DNA of 64,000 nucleotides from Diplonema japonicum (Eukaryota; Euglenozoa; Diplonemea; Diplonemida; Diplonemidae). The notes below the pieces were generated by a model, which was given only the letters and a program-made list of their open reading frames with translations, made no database searches and had not been told where the DNA came from. Where the stretch lies: the NCBI GenBank assembly GCA_964019335.1, contig OZ025652.1, positions 434,001 to 498,000 of the forward strand, in the 5' to 3' direction. This document shows positions 11,053 to 20,328 of the stretch, one piece after another. Position numbers and translations under genes: made by a program. The stretch's first letter is position 1, and each line of letters opens with the position of its first letter.

Positions 11053-12013
11053 TTACCGGATTTGTACTTATATTGTTATGTGAAAAGTCCCAAATTGGGC
11101 AAAAAATTCGAAAAAGGTACATAATATTTACAGAACACCATTAAGACAGAACATAAAAATTACAAAAATAAAAAAAAATCCCAGAAAATATCTCTAAAAA
11201 TAAAAAATCCCAAGACAAAAACAAAATACCCCCCAGCCGGGGAGGGGGTGGTATTACCGCAATTCGAGTTCACTATTGCCCAGTCCTGCACGTAAAGCAC
11301 ACCACATAGTCGCAGGACGGGCAAACCCTCCCGCGGGTGCTCATGTCATGCTCACCAGAGCATTCCGTGCACTCCCACACTGGTCTCCTTTCTAACCTGC
11401 TTGAGGGTTGCGCTGCGTTGGGGCAGGGCACCCTCGTCACGTTGTTCGTTCGCTGGCTTGGGGTCACTTGGCTTGGTGCCGCTGCTTGGCTTGGGGCTGA
11501 GGCTTCTTGGTCAGGCATTTCTTCTTCTTCTTCTGCTTCTTCGTCAGAAGAAGGCGCATCAGAAATGGCCTCTATGTCGAGGTGGTCACGGATGCAGACC
11601 CGGGTGGGAGATCGTTAAAAAGGTAAGCGAACTGCCCGGATTGTGGTTTCTGTTAGCTTGCGGTAAGCCTCGACACCCCAGGCAAGAACAAAAGGACGCA
11701 TAATCTTTGTCCTTTTGTCAACCTCTAGCATTGCTGATTTTGCAATCTGTGAAGGTGTCGGGGCAGGGGAGGCCACGGGGTTGGCAACAGCAGCAACGGG
11801 ACCGGCAACAACAGAAGCACCAGGCGCGGCAACAGGACGAACGGGAACAGAAGCCGGACCAACAGAAGTAAGAAGGGCTTCTCTTCTGTGTCTTTTCCGC
11901 TCTTTCTTTATCTGGGCCTTCAGGGCGTCCGCATACCTTGTTTTGAAAATGGAAACCAAAAAGTAGATCTTGTACACCACAAACGTGGCTTTGATTTTAG
12001 TGGGGCCTGTCCT

Positions 12014-12048
<35 letters not shown>

Positions 12049-12199
12049 CAGGCCAAAAATAATAAAAATAGTTTTTTTGTATTGTTCTGTAAAAAGTCCC
12101 AAGTTGGGTCCAAAATCCGAAAAAGGTACATAATTTATACAGTACACTAAATCCCTAGACCATTATTAAAACTGAACAATATAAATACAAATCCGGTAA
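11053..12199. mobile_element. TIR-bounded element, ~1.15 kb, with broken ORF
   Basis: The ends carry inverted repeats of about 25 bp: TTACCGGATTTGTA at 11053, and its reverse complement ending at 12199, continuing with TTATATTGTT-like sequence on both sides with about one mismatch. Just inside each end is a direct repeat of about 60 bp (around 11080-11140 and 12088-12145) containing AAAGTCCCAA.TTGGG and CGAAAAAGGTACATAAT. Inside are a minus-strand ORF with an in-frame stop and a 31-nt G run (12017-12047). This organisation fits a small, probably non-autonomous or decayed DNA transposon. I could not define a target-site duplication because both flanks are A/T runs. Confidence 0.7.
11273..11980 (-). 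pseudogene. Broken ORF in the TIR element, C-terminal zinc-ribbon-like motif
   Basis: A single reading phase carries two open stretches separated by one TAA at 11615-11617. The upstream part is basic (KKERKRHRREA), then Val/Ala/Pro-rich. The downstream part is acidic, then ends in two Cys pairs and a third (CTEC, CPSC, CFTC), which suggests a zinc-binding ribbon. There is no ATG near the 5' end, and a 31-nt G run lies just upstream. I could not find splice sites that remove the stop while keeping frame. I read it as a decayed element-encoded protein. The alternatives are stop readthrough or a base error. Confidence 0.5.
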
Positions 12200-12265
12200 A
12201 AAAAAAACATCTATGTAGCGATTTCTTCTTCTTCTTCTTCTGTTCCCTTTTCAAAGAAACCTTGT

Positions 12266-15200
12266 TCAGTTGTCAGAGTCAACCGAGTTGTCAATGTCGG
12301 TAAGTGTCCAGTGGGGGGACACCGTGGTTCCTGTGTTGTGTTTTTGAACATTCCCTACCACCGCTATGCTGTGCATACCGAGCTGGAGTTGCTGAGAATG
12401 GAACTCGGGAAGGGCCAGCCTCTTCGAGATGGTGATGCATGTGGTACCGTTCTTGTTGATTTGTGTGTAAAGGTCCTTCTCTACATCTACAGAGACGGCA
12501 TCAGTGCACTCATCTAGGACGGCGAAGGCAGGGCTGTGGTACAGAATCCTTGCAATGCCCAGGCGCTGCTGCTCTCCCAACGACAGGACGTGTTCCCACT
12601 GCTCGACCTTGTCTAGACCAGCTGCTTCGTTCTCCACCACCTTCACAGGCTCGCCGCCTTGTTCAGTGATGAGCTTCACAGCTGCTTCACATGCGGAGTT
12701 CCCGCCACGCAGCACCACGCCTGTGCCGTCGATCTGAACCTGCACCCTGCACCCCTGCTCAAGATCCCCCTTTAGCGGCTTCAACTTCTGCAGCACATCC
12801 TTGCTCAGCTCCAGCACCTGTTTCCTCTCCCTCGACACCAACCTCTTGATCCCCACCATATCCAAGCACTTCGTCATCGCATCCTCCATCGCCTTCGTCC
12901 TCTTCACGTCTTTCTTCGGGTACATCACCTGCGCGGCGAGTGTCCCTGTTACCATGTACAACTTCTGCGGCACCAGCGACACGCCTCCAATGGGCTTCGT
13001 GACGCCCTTCGCCTCCCATAGACCCGCCAGCACCCTGAAGAACGAGGTCTTCCCCACGCCGTTGGGACCTGTCACCAGCAAGGACTTTCCTGGGTTCACT
13101 TCGCAGTTGATGCCCGACACGATGGTGCGCTGCGTGGGGGTCACAATGTCCACGTCAGAGAAGGTGATCTTCCTGTCATCCTTAGCACCCTCGTTCACGG
13201 GTGTTAGCTGAGCGAAGGCATCAAGCATCTCGCACACCCTAGTGCTGGCACCACCAAACTTGGTGAGGGGCTCGTAGAGACTAGCGAGTTTCCCGAAGGA
13301 GTCGATAGACTGGGTGGTACCGTGCTTGATAAAGTTCAACACTTCCGGAGAAGCACCAGTGGCGAGGGCCACCTGCAGCTGCAGGAACATCGTGAAGATG
13401 GACGAGGAGGAGACCATCTGCGAGGGATCCTCTACGTCCTTCATGAAGCATAGGGAAAGGGCCTTGAAGAAGCCCTCCTTGCGCCTTGCGACCTTCTGTT
13501 GGCCGACAAGCCTCTCAAGGTAGCCGTCCGCAATCTCTGCCTCTCTAGCACCGCCACCGAAGAAGGCAATGCTCTCGGAGTGATTACGCAGACGGTTGTG
13601 AACGAAGGCAAACTGCCCCTCGAGCTTTTGCTCCAGCCTGACGAGCGTGTCGTGATCGGGCATGAAATACTTTACGATGGCAGACACACCCATCATATAC
13701 ATGTACATGGGGGCCAGCTGCTCAGTGCTCATGATCTGCCTCATCCTGTAAGAGATCCACAGCACGTTGGCCAGGGGCTGGATCGACTTCGAGAGCACCG
13801 CAGAGAGGTGGTTCGAGAGATCTTGGACTTCCTGTGTCATCCTCTGCTCGGGGTCCGCAACCCTCCCATCAATGTTCTTGATCCTGTAGTATGCGTTGTT
13901 CGACATGAAGAGCTTCTGCACGTGCTTAGCCAGAGCATCCTGCCATTGGATGGAAATACTGCTCTGCATGTACGACACAGACACCTCCAGGAAGGCCGTT
14001 GCGATGTCCTGCACTGCGTTGAGGGCGGCGTACTTCACGAAGGCGTCTTTGTTCCTGTCGACGGCAGCCTTCAGCAGCTTGCCTGTGACCACAGTCGACA
14101 CTTCGTGCATCCACGTCCTGCACAGGATAGAGGCAACCAGCATCACTGTCTTGGTCGTCGATCCAGGAAGCACAATGCGCAGCAGCTGAACAAGCTTGCT
14201 GACGAAGCTCCTCTTCGGAAGCGGGTTGCGCTTCTTACCACCTGCTTTCTCTAGCGAAGTGGACAAGGCGATCTCGTGCGACTTACCTGTGAGGTCAGGG
14301 GTCGGGAGCTTCTTGACTTCCCAGCCACCGTTGCTGCCTTCTCCCTTGAGGTGGAGGTTCGTGGAGTGGTAAGCCTTGAGAGCGGGTCTGTGGCAGATGG
14401 TGATGTAGGTGATGCCACGCTTGAAGCACTCCTCGTACAGCATCTTCTCAACGTCCTGCGACACGGCGCTGGTGCACTCATCGAGGATGGCGTACTTCGG
14501 GTTGTGGTAGAACAGCCTGGCCATCGCAAGACGCTGCTGCTCACCAAGCGAGAGTCTTTCCTCCCAGTTAGTGGTGTCGTCGTTGTTGGTGGACTCGTCG
14601 TCGAGAAGGTGCAGCAGGTCCACCTGCTTCAAGAGGTCGATGAGCTTGGACCTTGGAATCTTCACACTGCCGCTGGCAGGGTAGGTAAGCTGATCCTCCA
14701 GCGTCCCCAGCACGTTGTACGGCTTTTGAGGAAGGTAGAAGATGTCGGCGCAGAGTCCGTCGGTGTTGGCACCCGGCTTGGAAATGACACCCTCGCGGAT
14801 GGGCCAGAGGCCCCCAAGGCAACGGAAGATGGAGGATTTGCCAGCACCGTTGTGGCCTGTGAGGAGAAGGCAGTTGCCTTCCGTGACGTCGAAGGAGAGG
14901 TCACGGACCAGCATGTTGCCGGAAGGGGTGTAGACGTTGACGTTCTTGAACTCAATGTGTTTCGCCTCCTTGAGGGAGTGCACGGCGGCGTGGGAATGTT
15001 GAGTCGTCAGCTCATCGAGCGTGTCGAACAGCGTGCAGAGGGACCTTGCAGAGGGGTACATGTGCTGCGCAGTGGCATGCAGAGTGAGCAAGTTCCCGTT
15101 CCCGACCAACATTTCAATCATCAGTTCAGACGAGTGCGATGTGTCACTAACGAGCCCGCCAAGTGTGGCAGCGTCGGTCCTCTTCAGCACCGGGTACAGG

Positions 15201-16228
15201 ATGAATGACTGGATCCACGACCTGCACCCATACGTGTAGAACACTTTAAAGACCAGATCGTGCAGGGACGAGGCCTTGTTGAGGTCCTGTGCAGCACCGG
15301 TCACTTTCTTGTACGAGTTCGACAGGATTGCCGCTTCGGTCTCTGTGCCGTCGAGCGCAGCGATGGCCTCGGAGTGGGTTTGGATACGTTTAGTGGCCTT
15401 GTGGTACCCGCCTTCCGCGGCTTTCTGCGACCTCCATAAGATCCCGATGTTCTTGGGGAAGATTCGCTGGGCAATCTCGTACGCGAGGAGGAGGTATATG
15501 TGAGGGATCATGGCGTGCGTGATGCCGTGTCCTGCGGCAAGCTTGTATGTGAACCAGACGATGGGGGGGAGCGACTTGATCAGAAGCGCGACAAGCGTGA
15601 CAAGACGTGTAGAGGTCGACGTGACCTCACGGATGATGGTGCTGTCCGCATCTGGGATCGCCTTGGGCTTCTTCGTCGTCCCGATGTAGTAGTAGTTCAT
15701 CGTTGCGAAGTACTTTCGATGGATTTCCTGCGTGAGCTTCTGCCTCCACAGAACGACAAGCCTCTCTCTGCAGTACGAAATGGCAGCGTTGATGAAGGCG
15801 CCGAAGAGGGCGAAGCTCAGAGCTCGTTTCCCTATGGTGAAGAAGAGGTCCATGTTCTTTTCATATACAGATTTTGTCAGCATTCTCACCACAGTCGAGG
15901 AGGTGTCCATTAGGTAGGTTCTCAGAACGGAGAGCATCAGCATGGCAAATATTTCACCCCTTCCCACCCCCTCTGGGGAGCCCATCGCTGCTGTGAACTT
16001 TGGCCACACGACACCTAAGAGTCTTTTTACGTAGTCCTTCGGGTCACTTCCTAGCCAGCTGCTGCCCCCGATCAAGTCTCTGATCAGTAAAATCACATAT
16101 CGCAGCACATCGATAATTTTGATTTTACTGAGCACGCCTGTTGGCTTTGGTTTCCTTGCCACTCTCCCCCCGGCGCTGCTTGCCGTGCTGCTTGATGATC
16201 TTGCAGGCGGTTTTGGTTTGTCGGACAT
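12266..16228 (-). CDS. Full-size ABCD-type (peroxisomal acyl-CoA) ABC transporter, 1320 aa
   Basis: An intronless gene for a two-half ABC transporter with order TMD-NBD-TMD-NBD. NBD1 has Walker A GHNGAGKSS (~461), signature LSLGEQQRLAMARL (~563) and Walker B YAILDECTSAVS (~581). NBD2 has GPNGVGKTS (~1057), LSLGEQQRLGIARI (~1221) and AVLDECTDAVS (~1236). The downstream motifs FYLPQKPYNVLGTL and TICHRPALKAYH are typical of the ABCD family (ALDP/PMP70, plant COMATOSE), which moves very-long-chain fatty acyl-CoAs into peroxisomes or glycosomes. Most animal and fungal ABCDs are half-size; fused forms are best known from plants. NBD2 carries an extra ~75 residues before its signature. The N-terminal 25 residues are Ser/Pro/Lys-rich. 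Confidence 0.92.
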   Translation of the reverse strand: MSDKPKPPARSSSSTASSAGGRVARKPKPTGVLSKIKIIDVLRYVILLIRDLIGGSSWLGSDPKDYVKRLLGVVWPKFTAAMGSPEGVGRGEIFAMLMLSVLRTYLMDTSSTVVRMLTKSVYEKNMDLFFTIGKRALSFALFGAFINAAISYCRERLVVLWRQKLTQEIHRKYFATMNYYYIGTTKKPKAIPDADSTIIREVTSTSTRLVTLVALLIKSLPPIVWFTYKLAAGHGITHAMIPHIYLLLAYEIAQRIFPKNIGILWRSQKAAEGGYHKATKRIQTHSEAIAALDGTETEAAILSNSYKKVTGAAQDLNKASSLHDLVFKVFYTYGCRSWIQSFILYPVLKRTDAATLGGLVSDTSHSSELMIEMLVGNGNLLTLHATAQHMYPSARSLCTLFDTLDELTTQHSHAAVHSLKEAKHIEFKNVNVYTPSGNMLVRDLSFDVTEGNCLLLTGHNGAGKSSIFRCLGGLWPIREGVISKPGANTDGLCADIFYLPQKPYNVLGTLEDQLTYPASGSVKIPRSKLIDLLKQVDLLHLLDDESTNNDDTTNWEERLSLGEQQRLAMARLFYHNPKYAILDECTSAVSQDVEKMLYEECFKRGITYITICHRPALKAYHSTNLHLKGEGSNGGWEVKKLPTPDLTGKSHEIALSTSLEKAGGKKRNPLPKRSFVSKLVQLLRIVLPGSTTKTVMLVASILCRTWMHEVSTVVTGKLLKAAVDRNKDAFVKYAALNAVQDIATAFLEVSVSYMQSSISIQWQDALAKHVQKLFMSNNAYYRIKNIDGRVADPEQRMTQEVQDLSNHLSAVLSKSIQPLANVLWISYRMRQIMSTEQLAPMYMYMMGVSAIVKYFMPDHDTLVRLEQKLEGQFAFVHNRLRNHSESIAFFGGGAREAEIADGYLERLVGQQKVARRKEGFFKALSLCFMKDVEDPSQMVSSSSIFTMFLQLQVALATGASPEVLNFIKHGTTQSIDSFGKLASLYEPLTKFGGASTRVCEMLDAFAQLTPVNEGAKDDRKITFSDVDIVTPTQRTIVSGINCEVNPGKSLLVTGPNGVGKTSFFRVLAGLWEAKGVTKPIGGVSLVPQKLYMVTGTLAAQVMYPKKDVKRTKAMEDAMTKCLDMVGIKRLVSRERKQVLELSKDVLQKLKPLKGDLEQGCRVQVQIDGTGVVLRGGNSACEAAVKLITEQGGEPVKVVENEAAGLDKVEQWEHVLSLGEQQRLGIARILYHSPAFAVLDECTDAVSVDVEKDLYTQINKNGTTCITISKRLALPEFHSQQLQLGMHSIAVVGNVQKHNTGTTVSPHWTLTDIDNSVDSDN

Positions 16229-17429
16229 TTTTCTTTTTTTTTTTCGCCCTTTTATCCTACAAAATTCAGTTTAAAATGAAACAAGAGGGGGGGGGGGGGG
16301 GGGAGAAAAAACAGTGAAGAACAAGCAGGATAAAGAAGTCTTGGAAAAAAAATGCGAGAAAGAATAGTGGGGGAGGGGGAGGGGGGGGAGTTTTTTTTTA
16401 TCGCCGATTTTTTTTTTCCAGTCGCGTCCCGCTCATTTCAAAGTACGTTATGAAATAAAAATCTCCTTCGATATAGGAGTTGTTAAAAAAAAAAAAGAAA
16501 TTATTAAGGGGGAGGGGGAAAGCTAACCCAAGGACTTAGAGAGAAACAAAGAAAAGGAGAGAAAGAGAAGAAAGAAGAAAAGGTACCAAAAGTTTAAAGA
16601 AAACCCTAAAATAAAATTAAAAAAAAAGCAGACGAGCTTTTTGCCGCTTTGGTCAAGACCAGCGAGAAGAAAGTTACGATGGGGAGGGAGGGATAAAAGA
16701 ATTGGGTTCGATTTTCTTTTTATCCCTTGTTAGGTAAAAAATAATAACAAATAAAAAAAATAAAAAAAAAGCTGCCACATCCTTTATTATTTTTATAAAA
16801 GAATCTTTTCTTCCAGCTTTTGCCACGAACAAGAGTACATTGAAAAAAAAATGGAAAAAAAAAGAAGGGGGGAAATCCTGAGGGGAAAAAAAACGAGAAT
16901 TCTTTTTATCGTACAAAAAAAAAAAAAAAAAAAAAAAAAAGAAGAAGAAGAAAAAAGAAACAACGCAACGGCCACTCATCACTACAAGGGGAATAAAAAA
17001 AAATAGGGGAAACCAGCACTCAATAAACATCAAGGCTGGGAGGCGCACGGTGCGATTTCAATTTTTTATTTTCTCTTTCTTTTTTTTTCTTTTTTTTCTT
17101 TTGTAATTACCATTCTCATTCTTTTTCGTTTCCATTATACCCCTCCTTTTTTTTATTTTTTTATTTATTTTTCCCCGTCCACATTCACAGCTTTGTTGTG
17201 ACAGAAAAGAAACAAATACGGGGTAAAACAGGGACAAACGGTATGACGACGGGGAGAAGGGAAGGGGGGATAAATAAAAAAAAGGGGGTAGTACGCGAAC
17301 AACAGATTTTGTTTCCTGTCGCAATGTGTCGCTTTTTTTTTTTTTTTTTTTTTTTTTGCACAAAAGATTAAAATGAAAGAATAGGGAAAAAAAAAAAAAG
17401 AAGAAGAAAAAAATGCGTGTTACATCACA
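16229..17429. other. Low-complexity intergenic region
   Basis: About 1.2 kb of A/G/T runs. The reading frames within it are Phe/Lys homopolymers. I see no gene or RNA. Confidence 0.65.
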
Positions 17430-18434
17430 CTAGGCAGAGCAAGCCTTGTCGAGAACACCGCCAACGGTGACAGGCTGGACAGAGGGGGTGCCCATCATGG
17501 GGACAAGATCGTTCCTGTAGATCTCCTCAGGGTTGAAGTCAGCCTCAAGGACATCAAGGTGCTTGCAGAACTTCCCAACCTTCTCCCAGTCACGGTCCAC
17601 GTTGAGAAGAGTGCGAGAGAAGTACGGAAGAGTGCGGTCGAAGATCTTCGAGTAGAGCTGCGTCCTCAGACGGGGGTTAGCAATGCACATCTCCTCCCAT
17701 GCCTGCTCGGGGAACTCAATCGTGAAGTCAGTCCCACGGCGCACAGCCCTCAGGAAGGCAGCCACGTGCTCCTCGTTCCCCTGCAGGTACTTCTCGTTGG
17801 CAACGTACTGGATGGAGCAGAAGCAGCAGCACCCCAATCCATTCAGCTCATCGATCCTCAGAAGCCCAGCCTCCTCGCCGGTCAGCTCTTCCAATTCAAT
17901 CCTCTGGAAGTTCGTGAAACCAATCCCAGCGTCCACCACATCCCTCATGATGGCATCAGACACGTTCATCCCCACCCTCACCGTCTCGAAGGAGTCGAGG
18001 GGGATGCCTGCCTGCTTCGCAAGATCCTCCACCATCACCTTCCCGAAGTGGCCGATGTACCCAATGCGCTTTCCCTTGATGTCGTCGATCGTGTCCAGCT
18101 TGGTGGTCTTCTTGTACAGCAGCCCCGTGGGAGGCTCGTCCAGAAGCGTCCCAACAGAGGTCATGTTCAGCCCCCTGTCCTTTGCGGCAAGGATGTGGAT
18201 CATGGCCTTCAACCCAAGAGGGATGGCACCATCCCCGATGATCTCCGTCACGTCAGAGGGGTTCGTGGTCTCGAGGACAGCGAGGTCGATGCCTTCTTCC
18301 TCGAACCAGCCCTTCTGTTTTGCCACGAAGATGGGTGTGTGGTAGGGGTTGGCGTACCAGTTGAGGAGGAACGTCGTCTTGGGGCTGGCGGCCTGTGTCA
18401 TGAAGCGCCTCTGCATCATCTTAATGCTCAACAT
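17430..18434 (-). CDS. THI5: HMP-P synthase (THI5/NMT1 family), copy 1, 334 aa
   Basis: An enzyme of the THI5/NMT1 family, which makes the thiamine pyrimidine (HMP phosphate) from its own PLP cofactor and active-site histidine; it is a single-turnover enzyme in yeast. The family hallmarks are present: GLKAMIH with Lys76 and His80 at the positions of yeast Lys62 and His66, and the iron-binding CCCFC motif at 202-206. Length fits the family (~340). The N-terminal ~17 residues (MLSIKMMQRRFMTQA) are basic and could be a mitochondrial presequence. ATG at 18434, stop TAG. A second copy with the same protein lies 0.8 kb upstream. The family is best known in fungi, so transfer is possible. Confidence 0.93.
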   Translation of the reverse strand: MLSIKMMQRRFMTQAASPKTTFLLNWYANPYHTPIFVAKQKGWFEEEGIDLAVLETTNPSDVTEIIGDGAIPLGLKAMIHILAAKDRGLNMTSVGTLLDEPPTGLLYKKTTKLDTIDDIKGKRIGYIGHFGKVMVEDLAKQAGIPLDSFETVRVGMNVSDAIMRDVVDAGIGFTNFQRIELEELTGEEAGLLRIDELNGLGCCCFCSIQYVANEKYLQGNEEHVAAFLRAVRRGTDFTIEFPEQAWEEMCIANPRLRTQLYSKIFDRTLPYFSRTLLNVDRDWEKVGKFCKHLDVLEADFNPEEIYRNDLVPMMGTPSVQPVTVGGVLDKACSA

Positions 18435-18460
18435 TTCTTTTTCTTTTTGTGGTGTTGAAA
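17430..18460 (-). repeat. Tandem duplication unit, copy 1
   Basis: The coding part matches 19237-20241 almost base for base. By eye I see one silent difference in about 1 kb (GGGGTTAGC versus GGGGTTGGC on the plus strand). Identity stops at the stop codon on one side and about 25-40 nt upstream of the ATG on the other. Confidence 0.85.
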
Positions 18461-19236
18461 GGGAAAGAGAGGTTGCTGTGTATTTTTTTTTTCTTTTTTT
18501 TTTTTTGCGAGTGAGAAAAAAAAAGAAAAGGAAAAAAAAAGAGGGGGGGAATCAGAAAAAAGAAAAAAAAAGGAAAAAAAATGTGTGTATAAATCGGTAT
18601 CAATTCACAAACTGCAGCGAGCGGCCTACGAACCCAGCGGAAGGGGTGCACGGGATTCTACTTGTTCTCTTGTTTTTTTTTTTTTTTTTTTTTTTTTTTC
18701 TTCTTCTTTTGCGCGAAAAAATAAAAAGCAGAATTCTATACACCACCCGCGGTACCGTGTGTTAAAAAAATCAGATTGTTAACCGTTTGGTAAAAAATAA
18801 TAAGAGAGGAAAGAGGAGGATAAAAAAAATTGTTTAATACAGGGAGAATGGAGCTTTATGTTTCCTTTCTTGCTTCTTTTTTTTTTTTTTCTCCTCCCCT
18901 TTTTTATTTCGCCTCCTTTTTCTCTTTTGAGGCTTATCTTGTTCAGGTTCTTTAAAGGGGAATTGGGAAGAGGGGAAAAGACAGAAATTTGTAACCCCAG
19001 AAGTTAAATTCTTTTTTTTTTTACAGGGAGGGTACGTTAGCATAACATAAGGGGGGAAAGCAGTCAATCGATTTTAATCTGCTTTCTCTCTTTTTTTTCT
19101 TTCTTTTTTTTTTTGTTTCTCCCTTCTATTTAATAAGGTTATGGTCGTCCGTGTAACAAAAGAAAATAAAAACAAAGTAAAAAAAAAGGGGGGGGGAGTC
19201 GCGAAGAAAGAAACATCGTTGCCACTTACCAAGAGC
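18435..19236. other. Spacer between the two THI5 copies
   Basis: Homopolymer-rich spacer. It contains one short relic at about 18603-18640 that matches the 3' end of the coiled-coil gene at 20329. Nothing else is recognisable. Confidence 0.65.
18603..18640 (-). pseudogene. Relic of the 3' end of the coiled-coil gene
   Basis: About 35 nt match 20333-20370, the last codons of the coiled-coil gene upstream of THI5 copy 2 (RRPLAAVCE here, RRLLAAVCE there), with a few substitutions and loss of the stop. It lies at the same relative position upstream of THI5 copy 1. The ancestral duplicated block therefore included the end of that gene plus THI5. Confidence 0.7.
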
Positions 19237-20241
19237 TTAGGCAGAGCAAGCCTTGTCGAGAACACCGCCAACGGTGACAGGCTGGACAGAGGGGGTGCCC
19301 ATCATGGGGACAAGATCGTTCCTGTAGATCTCCTCAGGGTTGAAGTCAGCCTCAAGGACATCAAGGTGCTTGCAGAACTTCCCAACCTTCTCCCAGTCAC
19401 GGTCCACGTTGAGAAGAGTGCGAGAGAAGTACGGAAGAGTGCGGTCGAAGATCTTCGAGTAGAGCTGCGTCCTCAGACGGGGGTTGGCAATGCACATCTC
19501 CTCCCATGCCTGCTCGGGGAACTCAATCGTGAAGTCAGTCCCACGGCGCACAGCCCTCAGGAAGGCAGCCACGTGCTCCTCGTTCCCCTGCAGGTACTTC
19601 TCGTTGGCAACGTACTGGATGGAGCAGAAGCAGCAGCACCCCAATCCATTCAGCTCATCGATCCTCAGAAGCCCAGCCTCCTCGCCGGTCAGCTCTTCCA
19701 ATTCAATCCTCTGGAAGTTCGTGAAACCAATCCCAGCGTCCACCACATCCCTCATGATGGCATCAGACACGTTCATCCCCACCCTCACCGTCTCGAAGGA
19801 GTCGAGGGGGATGCCTGCCTGCTTCGCAAGATCCTCCACCATCACCTTCCCGAAGTGGCCGATGTACCCAATGCGCTTTCCCTTGATGTCGTCGATCGTG
19901 TCCAGCTTGGTGGTCTTCTTGTACAGCAGCCCCGTGGGAGGCTCGTCCAGAAGCGTCCCAACAGAGGTCATGTTCAGCCCCCTGTCCTTTGCGGCAAGGA
20001 TGTGGATCATGGCCTTCAACCCAAGAGGGATGGCACCATCCCCGATGATCTCCGTCACGTCAGAGGGGTTCGTGGTCTCGAGGACAGCGAGGTCGATGCC
20101 TTCTTCCTCGAACCAGCCCTTCTGTTTTGCCACGAAGATGGGTGTGTGGTAGGGGTTGGCGTACCAGTTGAGGAGGAACGTCGTCTTGGGGCTGGCGGCC
20201 TGTGTCATGAAGCGCCTCTGCATCATCTTAATGCTCAACAT
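19237..20241 (-). CDS. THI5: HMP-P synthase (THI5/NMT1 family), copy 2, 334 aa
   Basis: Encodes a protein identical to copy 1, with the same Lys76/His80 pair, CCCFC at 202-206 and basic N-terminus. The stop codon is TAA instead of TAG. Both copies look intact, so gene dosage or different transcript processing are possible reasons to keep two. Its 5' neighbour, 88 nt upstream, is the complete coiled-coil gene, whereas copy 1 has only a relic of that gene's end. This arrangement makes copy 2 the probable original locus. Confidence 0.93.
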   Translation of the reverse strand: MLSIKMMQRRFMTQAASPKTTFLLNWYANPYHTPIFVAKQKGWFEEEGIDLAVLETTNPSDVTEIIGDGAIPLGLKAMIHILAAKDRGLNMTSVGTLLDEPPTGLLYKKTTKLDTIDDIKGKRIGYIGHFGKVMVEDLAKQAGIPLDSFETVRVGMNVSDAIMRDVVDAGIGFTNFQRIELEELTGEEAGLLRIDELNGLGCCCFCSIQYVANEKYLQGNEEHVAAFLRAVRRGTDFTIEFPEQAWEEMCIANPRLRTQLYSKIFDRTLPYFSRTLLNVDRDWEKVGKFCKHLDVLEADFNPEEIYRNDLVPMMGTPSVQPVTVGGVLDKACSA

Positions 20242-20268
20242 TTCTTTTTTTTTTTTCTTTTGTGGTGT
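19237..20268 (-). repeat. Tandem duplication unit, copy 2
   Basis: Partner of 17430-18460. The coding region is almost identical, and the flank after the ATG shares TTTCTTTT and TTTTGTGGTGTTGAAAGG before diverging. Confidence 0.85.
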
Positions 20269-20328
20269 TGAAAGGAAGGCTGTAGGATGTTATGGCTGGG
20301 GGGAACAAGGGGGAAAGTATCGGTGCCG

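Noticed and set aside
14276-15208. A 310-codon plus-strand frame
   Set aside because: It lies opposite the first nucleotide-binding domain of the ABC transporter and has no recognisable domain.
16619-16680. Possible small RNA with a T-run terminator
   Set aside because: Only a weak stem could be drawn and no promoter boxes were evident.
17559-18458. Long plus-strand frame opposite THI5 copy 1 (and its twin opposite copy 2)
   Set aside because: It is the antisense shadow of the THI5 coding region; the minus-strand product has all family motifs.
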